Assembly: GCA_031763025.1 (NCBI GenBank)
Contig: JASSKH010000036.1
Span: 2,901,001-2,965,000 of the forward strand
DNA length: 64,000 nt
Direction of reading: 5' to 3'
DNA from: Macrocystis pyrifera
Lineage: Eukaryota > Sar > Phaeophyceae > Laminariales > Laminariaceae
The notes beneath the pieces are model-generated. The model did not search any database, had not been told where the DNA came from, and saw only the letters and a list, made by a program, of their open reading frames with translations. This document shows, piece after piece, positions 55,954-64,000 of this stretch (the stretch's first letter is position 1; each line of letters begins with the position of its first letter). Made by a program: the position numbers and the translations under genes.

Positions 55954-56854
55954 AGCAGAGTACTACAACTTAACAGCAGTACATTCATTATTATTCATTA
56001 TTTTTATTATGCTTGCCTTCCGACAATATAGCGCAGATGCCGTTCCTATATAAACCGAACATCCTTCCTTAAATCAGTAGTATCCCTCATATACATCCTC
56101 TTCTCTGCCAGCCGTTTCCCAATTTCCATTCCCCGCATCATCATTTCAGTTTAGCTACCGGCATTCATCCACCTTGCTTTTCTGAACGTTTAGTATTATA
56201 CGAGTATAATACAAGTTGTGAGAGTTGTGTTTTCCACTTGTGACTTTTTTCGTACCGGTACGTTCATCCACCTTGCTTTTCTGAACGATTAACTTTTTTT
56301 TTACTTACGAATTAATCGCCACAAGTCAGCTGGATCCACTTCTTTTTCTTTTTCTTGTTCTTTTTCGGTTTGGTTTTTTCGTTGCTTCTCTTCTTTATGG
56401 TGTATTTTGGTTGCTGGCGTATGTATGTATGTTGTGTCGGCCGCACCTAGTGCGAAGGCATGGTATTTTACGTAGGCTATTAATGCATTATGGTGTGTTA
56501 TCTCTGTGTCGTAGTCTGTGACCACAGAGCTCGTATCTTTCTAGGGTGAAGAATCAGCACGGACACTGGGCTTGCTGGATGTCGACGAGTAGAAGAACGG
56601 TTTAATATGAAGAACACACACACACTTCCCGCTACCCTATTTTGTGTTATTGATTCCGCATTAATTCCGTGAACATTATTATATTAGTCTGTCCTCAAAA
56701 TAAATATGTTGTGTGTGTTCTTCACGTTTAAAAGATGGGTGGATGCAGGTACTACTTCTACACAAACAAGTGTGCAGGGTTGGATACGAATACTATTTCG
56801 CTCTTGCGCCACTCCCCTACTAATACGGCACCTCCCGGAGGGGAACCTTGTACC
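55954..56854. other. No gene; weak S2 fragment
   Basis: TTCATCCACCTTGCTTTTCTGAACG occurs twice (about 56166 and 56262). 56540-56600 is a diverged S2 fragment in plus orientation (AGAATCAGCACGGACACTGG, GGATGTCGACGAG). Frames are short. Confidence 0.5.
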
Positions 56855-57123
56855 AGGGTATATAGTATCAGTGCGCAGAATGATTAGTTAAAATTGGCCT
56901 GTTGACCCGGGCAGCATCCAGGGGAGCCGCTGGCCTATATCTTTGACAAGGAATCACATATAGAATACGCGCGCTCGGTTTATCACAATTAAAAAATTTA
57001 TAAAATAATTGTAAAATTAGGTAAAAATGGAATATAGACGAGGCGTATTACGCAGCTTGCAAAGTTGAGTATCAACTATTTAATCAGTCGAACTCACAGC
57101 TGACGTATTTCAAAATTTATAAA
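56855..57123 (+). repeat. Repeat shared with 43680-43930, including the AT-rich 120-bp element
   Basis: Colinear with 43680-43930. It differs by an extra AATTTATAAAATAATTG-type stretch before the AT-rich element, which again lies in the orientation opposite to the 35127 copy. The AT-rich element ends AATTTATAAAA at 57123. Confidence 0.75.
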
Positions 57124-57411
57124 AGAGAAACAGAAACAAGAAAATATAGAAACAAACGATCGTAGGTAGATTATGCACATGTGTTTGTTCCCAATATTAA
57201 TAGCAACATCACCTCTTGATGTTGCATGTGTTTCTTGTTTGAATAAGTTTTAGCATGTACAGTAGCACAGTGTAACGCAGAGCAAGAAGAAAGTGAGGAG
57301 GAGGTATTATTAATAGAGATGATACTTGTCAGCAACCATTATAGTAGTTACTCGATAACACTTTTACGTCATCTGGTAAACATTTACTCACCAATTTTCC
57401 AGTCTGTGAGA
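57124..57411. other. Unassigned AT-rich spacer
   Basis: TATTAATAG occurs twice (about 57195 and 57305). Nothing else is recognised. Confidence 0.4.
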
Positions 57412-57884
57412 TGTTGTTGTTGTTGTTGTTGTTGTTTTCTTCACATCAAACCGTTCTTTCTACGCGTCGACATCCAGCACAACCAGTGTCCATGCCGATT
57501 CTTCAAACCTAGAGAGATACAAGTTCTGTGGTCACAAAGCTACGCCACAGAGATACTACGTTGCCACGTATGCAATGCAATGCCACGTCATCATACTGCG
57601 TACGACAGGCACGACATACACATTCCATGACCTAGAGAAACAAAAACGAAACAAAGAGAAAAAACAAAAACAAAAACAAAGACAATTCGAAAGAGAAAAG
57701 AAACAAAAAAAAGAAACTAAAATATACCTGGTATATGTATATACTTCAGTATAGCAACAAACCATCGTACCCCCACGTAGGGGACGTGGCAGACACTTGA
57801 AAAGAACGAGCTGGAAAAAAAAAAAAGCAAGAAAACACCACTAGTCGTCAACAGAGTAAGACTAAGAACCAAGGTAAAAATAAC
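57412..57884 (-). repeat. SINE-like repeat (family S2), long form, copy 5
   Basis: (GTT)8 followed by the same long body as 50612-51057, with differences mainly in A-run lengths. This copy keeps the trinucleotide run that the other long copy lacks. Confidence 0.78.
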
Positions 57885-58072
57885 AGTCGTAGCAGTATAC
57901 AGCAGCAGCAGCCATACAATATTTACTGCTGTGCACTCGCAGCTCGTACACATTGATTGCAGGATAGGTCTCAATATCAAGGAGTATCGTGGATCTACTG
58001 TACTACTACGTACTTACAGAATCTACAGCAAAACATGTACAATAGTAGTACCTGGTACGTGCGCACATGGGA
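57885..58072. other. Unassigned spacer left of the telomeric tract
   Basis: Contains TACAGCAGCAGCAG and GTACCTGGTACGTG. No feature beyond these words is seen. Confidence 0.4.
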
Positions 58073-58103
58073 CCCTAACCCTAACCCTAACCCCAACCCA
58101 AAC
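58073..58103 (+). repeat. Interstitial telomeric repeat, C-strand orientation
   Basis: Three and a half CCCTAA units, then the degenerate CCCCAACCCAAACCTAGG. On this strand CCCTAA corresponds to a left chromosome end. It is joined directly to the GCCGTGG minisatellite. Confidence 0.8.
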
Positions 58104-58320
58104 CTAGGTGCCGTGGACATTGGGGTGCCGTGAGGGTTGCCATGAAATGCCGTGGGGTTGCTATGGAGTGCCGTGGTGGTAGCCGCGGGGGTTCATGGCA
58201 TGTCATGGCAACCCCCACGGCGTGCCATGGAATCTTATGCCACACCATGGGATGCCGTGGTGATGCCATGGTCTGCCATGGGCGGTACCATCGCAATGCC
58301 ACGGCATGCCCACGACATGG
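58104..58320 (+). repeat. GCCGTGG/GCCATGG minisatellite next to telomeric repeats
   Basis: Starts GTGCCGTGGACATTGGGGTG, identical to 38908-38930, and continues as imperfect TGCCGTGG and TGCCATGG units in both orientations. The same pairing with CCCTAA repeats at two loci suggests a subtelomeric origin. Confidence 0.75.
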
Positions 58321-58750
58321 TCAAATAGTGTAGAACCCTGTTCTGAACCCGTTCTAGAGACCACAAGGAACATAAGTTTGACAAAAAACCGGCGCGTACC
58401 TTTAGAACGTGGAGTAGACCCGGGAAACCGGCACACACGCCTTCTGTCCAGCGATGAAGCAAGAGGTCCCTGAAGACCTCTCCCCGCGCACTGTTAGCCT
58501 TTTCGTTTCGAAAGCGACTACTCCTCATCTCTGCTGCAGGCTGAAGGAAAAGTGACCATATGCATGTTCACCACATCCATCTGACTGACAGCTTAGTGCC
58601 GGTTTTAGCGGACAGGTGATATATATATATATATGAAATATCGTTCGTGGATTCTTCAAAATTTCACACTTTCGTTTTCGAGAGAGTCCGAAAACTCAAT
58701 CTGGCAGGGTCGTTCCATGACAAGGCGTTCATGGAATGTGCCTGTCGTAT
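58321..58750. other. No recognisable gene
   Basis: A minus frame (58235-58528) has no known domain. An (AT)n run lies at about 58619-58633. 58716-58752 has TGTGCCTGTCGTATCCAG, a word also found near 18415, 39885 and 46660 beside S2 copies or fragments. Confidence 0.4.
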
Positions 58751-58845
58751 CCAGTTGTTGTAGTTGTTTTCTTCACATCAAACCGTTCGTTCTACCCGTC
58801 GACATCCAGCCCAACCAGTGTCCGTGCCGATTCTTCAATCCACGT
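58751..58845 (-). repeat. SINE-like repeat (family S2), truncated copy 6
   Basis: GTTGTAGTTGTTTTCTTCAC, AAACCGTTCGTTCTACCCG and TCGACATCCAGCCCAACC on the plus strand. It is cut off after CGATTCTTCAATCC, so it lacks the box-A-like half. Confidence 0.7.
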
Positions 58846-58875
58846 ATGCAATGCAATGCCATGTCATTATACGCC

Positions 58876-59220
58876 GGCGTCCCCGGTGGCTTGGTAGGTG
58901 GTCCGCGTGCCTATCAAGATCAATTTCGTGGGTTCAAATCTCACCGAGTGCATGCTCGTAGGGACTTTTTCTTGCATAAAAAATTGATAAGCGGGAAGCG
59001 CGAGAGCGTGAGTTAGCTACATTCGATGAAAATCGACGAGCAGGGGGAATGCTGAACCCTATGCGCGACAAAAAAGAAAGGCACGTACCGGGGGGGGGAA
59101 GGGAAGATACCTGTGACCACGGCTTGTCCAGAAGATCGTCGAGGGTAAAAACCTCCTACGAGTGGGCTGGAAAGTAAAAGTGATGATGAAAAAAAAAAAA
59201 CAAAAAACAAAAAAAAAAAA
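58876..59220 (+). mobile_element. tRNA-derived SINE (family S1), full length, copy 4
   Basis: A box TGGCTTGGTAGG at 58887-58898 and B box GGTTCAAATC at 58931-58940. The T-arm-like stem GTGGG/CTCAC spans 58928-58944. CTATCAAGATC resembles the anticodon loop of tRNA-Leu(CAA). The body includes GACCACGGCTTGTCCAGAAG and ends GGGCTGGAAAGTAAAAGTG plus an A-rich tail to 59220. The next SINE starts one base later. Confidence 0.88.
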
Positions 59221-59221
59221 C

Positions 59222-59560
59222 GGCGTCCCCGGTGGCTTGGTAGGTGGTCCGCGTGCCTATCAAGATCAATTTCGTGGGTTCAAGTCTCACCGAGTGCATG
59301 CTCGTAGGGGCTTTTTCTTGCAAAAAAAGGATTGATTAGCGGAAATCGCGAGAGCGTGAGTTAGCTACATTCGATGAAAATCGACGAGCAGTGGGAACGC
59401 TGAACCCTATGCGCGATAAAAAACAAAGGCACGTACCGGGGGGGGGAAGGGAAGACACCTGTGGCCACGGTTTGTCCAGAAGGTCGTCGAGAGGGTAAAA
59501 CCTCTTACGAATTAGGCTGGAAAGTGGAAGTGATGAGAAAAAAACAAAACAAAACAAAAA
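59222..59560 (+). mobile_element. tRNA-derived SINE (family S1), full length, copy 5
   Basis: Same structure as copy 4, head to tail with it: GGCGTCCCCGGTGGCTTGGT follows directly on the A-tail of its neighbour. It differs by scattered substitutions (for example GGCCACGGTTTGTCC). The tail is AAAACAAAACAAAAC-type. Confidence 0.88.
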
Positions 59561-59574
59561 CGCATGTGTGAGCC

Positions 59575-59720
59575 CGCGTCCCCGGTGGCTTGGTAGGTGG
59601 TCCGCGTGCCTATCAAGATCAATTTCGTGGGTTCAAGTCTCACCGAGTCCATGCTCGTAGGGACTTTTTCTTGCATAAAAAATTGATTAGCGGAAAGCGC
59701 GAGAGCATGAGTTAGCTACA
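59575..59720 (+). mobile_element. tRNA-derived SINE (family S1), 3'-truncated, copy 6
   Basis: The head with both boxes is present. The copy ends after GTTAGCTACA at the exact start of the TTAGGG tract. Loss of the 3' part is not how reverse transcription truncates SINEs, so breakage or recombination at the telomeric repeat is more likely. Confidence 0.85.
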
Positions 59721-59751
59721 TAGGGTTAGGGTTAGGTTAGGGTTAGGGTTA
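59721..59751 (+). repeat. Interstitial telomeric repeat, G-strand orientation
   Basis: TAGGGTTAGGGTTAGG followed by TTAGGG units, five in all with one short unit. On this strand it has the polarity of a right chromosome end, opposite to 58073-58103. Confidence 0.85.
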
Positions 59752-59954
59752 GACGCGAACCGGGCTACAAAGCGGAGAGCCAATATTATCATAGAGAAAA
59801 ACAAGGGACAAAAAAAGCAAAAAAAGGAGGAGGGGACGAGCCTCTCGTCGGCTGGCTAACAAAGCAGCACGCGAGGCTCGTAAGAGACGGAAGGCGGCAC
59901 TTGTGGTGGTAGCGACCTACAATGTGCGTACCCTGGCCGTAAAGGGGAAAAAAT
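59752..59954 (+). mobile_element. 5' fragment of a LINE with the start of its endonuclease domain
   Basis: The plus frame reads KKRRRGRASRRLANKA, then RRKAALVVVATYNVRTLAVK and GK, where the YR retrotransposon interrupts it at 59955. A basic stretch followed by VATYNVRTLAVKG is the start of the APE-type endonuclease domain in LINEs of stramenopiles, by recall of the family. The Asn of TYNVRT is the first catalytic-site residue of this fold. The remainder, if kept, would lie beyond the window's right edge. Its 5' end abuts the TTAGGG tract. Confidence 0.75.
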
Positions 59955-60133
59955 GTAACTTCTCGTAGTGAGGTGGAGTTTGTGGAGGCGTTTTGGAATT
60001 CGTAGAAGTTGGGCAAAAATCGTGAGACGAGGCGAGATCAGACGTCAGTTGAAAGCGTCTAGCCACCAGAGCTGCTTGGTATTAGACGGCCGCTGCGGCA
60101 ACGAGAATCCGTAGCAGTAGTGGGCCCAGACAA

Positions 60134-61314
60134 TTGATCGACTTTCCGCAGCTCCAAGCACTGCAGCTGCCGCCGCCACCGCCACCGCCACCGCCACCCC
60201 CGGCGCTGCTGCACCAGCCGCCGCAGTATCAGGCGGCCGCGGCGGCCGGTGGGGGAACGGCAGCAGGAGGGGGGGGGGTGTGTCACGTCAGCCGAGCGTC
60301 GCACGGTTCAGCAGAAACTACGTGGTCGGCGGCCGGGGAGGTGCGTCCGCCGGGGGTGGAGCGGGCCGAGGGAATGGCAGCACCTGACAATACGGGCTCT
60401 GCCATCCGGCAGGGCCGACCGAAGGGGGGGCAGGGGCGGCCGGAGAATGGATAGTTTTCGGAGACGCCAGGAGGGCCATGGGAATTCTCCATGCACCCAC
60501 TCCCGGGTCGGTATCGCCGACCCTGTTTCACGGTGAGAGTCAGGTACCGAGAAACAGAATCAGTGACGCAAGCAGCAGATCATTTGAGACAGCGCCTCGA
60601 CAAGAGACCGTAAGACAAGAAGAAAAAATGATCCACGCAGGAGCTCAGGGTTGCAGCAAGCCAGCCCACTCGTCCCATCCACCCTCGCATGACCCACACA
60701 CGCACCCTATCACCCCCAGCCGCAATGCGCACGCACCCCTATCGCCAGCCAAGTCGTTCCACCCAGCATTGCAAAAACCACACACGCCTCACCCCCCGCA
60801 AAAACACACCGAGACATATCAGACGCGCATGCATCAGCGAATAACCAGAAGAAGGGAGTACTTGATAAAAGGGACATTCAGCCTGAACAGAGGGCCAGAT
60901 TACCCCACTTCATTGCGAATCGGGACAGTACCGAGGTTGCGGAAGGTTCAATACAGCAGGCTTGGTGTGGGCAGAGGGCCAGATTACCCCCTTCCGACTA
61001 CGCGGAAGGCTCACACCACAGCACAGAACAGTTTGAGCAGAGGGCCAGATTACCCCACTTTCACGCGAATCGATACAGTGTCGATCCCGCAGAAGGCTCA
61101 AATCAGAAGGGCCGTCCACCCGTTCAGTACAGAGAAATCCCCCCACACCAGCACAGTCGTCACACATACCCTGGCAGAGAGAGCAGGGGCAAGCCCAGCC
61201 ACCCTTGCAGCAGTTAGTTGAATCAGCGCTCGTTGCGGTCGACGCGCGGGAGAGTAGCGGGTCAGCACGCTCATGGCCTCCTAATGGGGAGTCGCTCAGT
61301 CGAAAACGATCAGA
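60134..61314 (+). pseudogene. Gag-like region of YR retrotransposon copy 2
   Basis: 60134-60454 encodes a proline/alanine/glycine-rich leader (MIDFPQLQALQLPPPP..) absent from copy 1. A second open stretch runs 60478-61221 but leaves the motif frame after a shift: the EQRARLPHFHANRYS repeats are in one frame and the open frame reads RGPDYPTSLRIGTV. A 2-nt loss at the KRSECM position (61316-61330) separates gag from RT in this copy, where copy 1 is continuous. The role is inferred from position. Confidence 0.6.
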
Positions 61315-63554
61315 ATGCATGAACAACGATGGCACGCAGAAAAAGAAAAACTCGGAAAGGATGATCTTGACGCACGAAAAAGAGAAGAACTGCTCTATAC
61401 GCTCGCTAACATTTGCACAACCATGATGCGCGATAAGCAAGGAGTCCTGGGGGACGTAGCTCGAGCATTTGGAGGATCCCTGGTCGCACCGCCGATAAAC
61501 TCCGCACACATAAAACGATACTTCGGAGACCTGAAAGGTTTCGGGGCGGTGGACGAGCTCGTCGCGATCGTCACGGGGGAGGTACCGGTGAACGCAGCAG
61601 CGACGGGTGTAGATCTAGAGCGCGCATTACAATACGGAAACCACCCCAGTGTCAACGAGCATTTGCCAGCCGTCTGGAAAAAAATTGGCGAAGACGTAAG
61701 ACGTGAAAAATGCTTAGTGATCCAAAAGTCATCTGCGCACGAAATCCCTAATCTGCGTGTGTCCCCGTTGGCGGCAGTAGTGACACACAAGGTTAGGATC
61801 ATAAATGATTTATCGTTCGATGTACAGAGTCGAGGGGAGAAAGGTGGACTCAACGGCGACACCGACCCTGACACTGTCCCCCAATGCTTCTGCGCACACG
61901 CGCTGCCCAAATTCCTGGACAAACTCGTGACACTGAGAAAAAAGTTCCCAGTTGAGAGGATATTGATGAGTAAGGCCGACGTGTCGGATGCCTTTAGGAA
62001 CGTGCGGGTGGATCCGGACCAAGCACACAATTTTTGCTACACCGTAGGAGATCTGGTTGTGATTGAATTTCGTTTAACGTTCGGATGGTCGGGATCGCCG
62101 GGTTTCTGGGGTGTCATATCGGCCGCGGCCGAACACGCGCACTGCAACACCACACTCAAGTCGAGCCGGCTACTAGAGGAAGGAAAAAGCATGATGGCCC
62201 ACGTTAAGGTGGTAGATCGATGGGAAGAAGGCACACCCGCGCCGATTCCCCCAGACGCCAAAATTAGAGCACACAGCGGGGGAGAGAGATCTCTGACCCA
62301 TTTTTCACAACCGTGCACGTAGACGACTACCTCCTAGTCAGGGTTCAACATTCAGACGACGACAAGTCCGCCCTGATCGCATCAACCTCTCTTGCCTCGG
62401 ATCACGTGAGCTTATTTGGTCCCGGGGAGGAGGGAGTTACGCCCATCTTAGCCCCGAAAAAGAGTACGGACTGGGACTCCAAGATTGACGCGTTAGGATT
62501 CACTATCAACTCGCACACAATGAGAATCCCTTTCCCGCGCGAAAACGCTGACGCTCTCTCCAAGATTGACGCGTTAGGATTCACTATCAACTCGCACACA
62601 ATGAGAATCCCTTTCCCGCGCGAAAACGCTGACGCTATAATAAGGTTGCTGCTGGAGCAGTGGCCCTTGAACAGAAAGCGTGCGACCGAAAGGGACGTTC
62701 TCAGCATGGCCGGGAAGCTGTGGAACCTCACGTACGTGGTACGAGCGGGCAGATATTTCGTATGGAGGCTGTTGCGTCTGACCGGAATACATGATGCGAG
62801 CACAAGGAAAAGCCAAAAGCGCATGGTAGAGCTTGGCAGAGAGTTTCACGCTGACCTCTTGTTTTGGAAATGGGCGATATATCACGAACTTCTAGTAGAA
62901 AGAGAGACGCTTAGTGCGCCCTGTTACACGGCAATAACACGACCCGCCAATAGGCACTACCTGTCGGACGCGAGTTTCGAGGCTGTGGAAGGATTCTGTG
63001 CGGAGAAGAAGGTTTTTTGGAGATACGACTTGCCGATAGAGCTGACTGCCGAACTTAAAATGAAAGCCGATCTACGGGAGACCTGTACCATCACCATCAA
63101 CCTGTTAGAATTACTGGGAATGGTGGTGACTGCGTGGGTCATGCTAGAATTGGTGGGAGACCGCCCGGATGCGGCAGGGGACCCGATCTTGATGCGAGGA
63201 GACAACATGTCCGCCGTATCATGGGTATGTCGAAGCGGTGGGGCGACAGACAAAAGGGCGTGCTTACTCATGAGAATGCTGGGGCGCCTTGAACTCGCGG
63301 GAGGTTGGAACCACACTGCAAACCATATTCCGGGTGTGCAGAGCATTTTAGCTGATGGGATTTCACGGTGGCCTAGAAAGATAATGGCAGACAAGGTCAG
63401 GGAGCTGACCCACTCCAGCGAGTGGTACGAACAACCCATTGGTCGGCGGGGTTCGGGGATTTTCGATGTTGTGCTCCAGACAAAGAACATCCTCACTAAA
63501 CACGACGACATCCTATGGAACCTCATGATGAACGACGCAGAAGAACTCGGTTGA
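61315..63554 (+). pseudogene. Reverse transcriptase-RNase H of YR retrotransposon copy 2
   Basis: Two long frames, 61315-62322 and 62313-63554, carry everything. RT: KVRIINDLSF, SKADVSDAFRNVRVDP, GWSGSPGFWGV, HVDDYLLVRV. The Tyr before DD is His here, and an extra 2 nt in a GAGAGAGA run at 62281-62289 shifts the frame just before it. Connection: DALGFTINSHTMRIPFPREN occurs twice because 78 bp at about 62480-62634 is duplicated in frame. RNase H: HYLSDASFEAVEG, TINLLELLGM, LMRGDNMSAV, NHIPGVQSILADGISRWP; all four acidic positions are present. One frameshift plus a Y-to-H change may be the only lesions. Confidence 0.9.
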
Positions 63555-63572
63555 CTCGCACGTTTTGTACAA

Positions 63573-64000
63573 TGCATGCCTCGCTCGACACATGGTATGC
63601 ATACCACACGCCCACGCGCCTATCAGGAACAGGGAACGACAACGGAGGAAAGAAGGAAGAGGTGGCGAGGTTGGTCGAAACACTCGCGCTTGGTTCAGTC
63701 GCGAAGAGTACTCAGAAAAACTACTTAGCGAAGTGGAACACCTGGGTGAAAGAGAGACAAGCCCAGGGGAAAGGGCCGTGGTTGCAGACAGTTGACGATC
63801 CCGATGCAACGCTGACGGAACTGCTCGAATTCATGACGTCCCGCTGTTTTGTGCATAATAACCAGCAATCGACCGTCAGAGGGTACTTGGCGGCCATTAA
63901 CTTTTTCCACAAGATGTTCGCAGGCCGGGAGCTTCCCTTGTCTCATTGCATCATAGTCGCAGTGGGAAAAGGGATAGACAGGGCGCACGGTATGTCTAAA
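63573..64000 (+). CDS. Tyrosine recombinase of YR retrotransposon copy 2 (partial, runs off the window)
   Basis: The ATG at 63573 is 18 nt after the RNase H stop. The frame stays open for 142 codons to the window edge: MHASLDTWYAYHTPTRL, then EEVARLVETLALGSVAKSTQ, TLTELLEFMTSRCFVHNNQQ and GMSK. This is the N-terminal core-binding domain of a tyrosine recombinase. The catalytic R..HxxR..Y part lies beyond the edge and is known only from copy 1. Unlike copy 1 there is no early stop (TAT instead of TAA at codon 9). Confidence 0.82.

Larger units (their letters stand above)
59955..64000 (+). mobile_element. Tyrosine-recombinase retrotransposon, copy 2 (cut by the window end)
   Basis: It begins with A1 (59955-60147; AATGTAACTTCTCGTAGTG..) and keeps gag-like, RT, RNase H and the first 142 codons of the recombinase. 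The B1-A2-B2 end lies outside the window. Compared with copy 1 it has a single gag repeat unit, an extra N-terminal gag-like piece (60134-60454), a longer intact RT, and a 78-bp in-frame duplication between RT and RNase H. The two copies are very close in the coding part. Confidence 0.93.

Noticed and set aside
58876..59340. tRNA gene calls at the SINE heads
   Set aside because: A and B boxes are present but no acceptor stem closes, the anticodon stem does not pair, and each head continues into the same SINE body. They are tRNA-derived, not tRNA genes.

Overview
This is a repeat-dominated piece of a eukaryotic nuclear genome. The best guess is a stramenopile, most probably a brown alga. That rests on one host gene with GT-AG introns coding for a LIN-12/Notch-repeat plus parallel beta-helix membrane protein of the kind known from brown algae and oomycetes, on a LINE fragment with the TYNVRTLAVKG endonuclease start, on tyrosine-recombinase retrotransposons, and on TTAGGG-type telomeric repeats. 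The taxon is inference. There are no bacterial operons and no CRISPR arrays.

Layout. 1-6356: no convincing gene, but a 104-bp inverted-repeat element at the left edge and two arrays of a GGGACGGGAC minisatellite. 6357-12518, minus strand: the only clearly intact gene. Four exons join in frame into a 1658-residue secreted/membrane protein. 12519-18667: no gene. 18668-22246 and 32867-36155: two copies of a 3.3-3.6 kb block that carries exons for PARP-like zinc fingers and an OTU-type cysteine protease C-terminus, broken in different places. 22247-25702: tandem repeats, then a 1.6-kb hAT-like transposon with an 8-bp target duplication and a smaller element nested inside it. 26057-31710: a complete but decayed tyrosine-recombinase retrotransposon (gag-like, RT, RNase H, YR) with split direct repeats A1...B1-A2-B2. 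A second copy starts at 59955 and runs off the window; it sits inside a LINE endonuclease reading frame. 36181-38747: a 2.6-kb foldback-like element whose long inverted ends are tandem arrays.

38748-58072 is a mosaic of small transposons (several inverted-repeat families, one hairpin element with a TAA target duplication, one 724-bp element), two SINE-like families, minisatellites, a 57-nt G run and a single FHA-domain exon. 58073-59751 is unusual: C-strand telomeric repeats on its left, G-strand telomeric repeats on its right, three SINEs in a row between them, and a LINE start right after the telomeric tract.

How the parts relate: most of the window is layered insertion. The two zinc-finger/OTU blocks give an empty-site/filled-site pair that shows a tRNA-Leu-like SINE and an AT-rich 120-bp element inserted after the duplication. 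The YR retrotransposon copies complement each other: each keeps reading frame where the other is broken.
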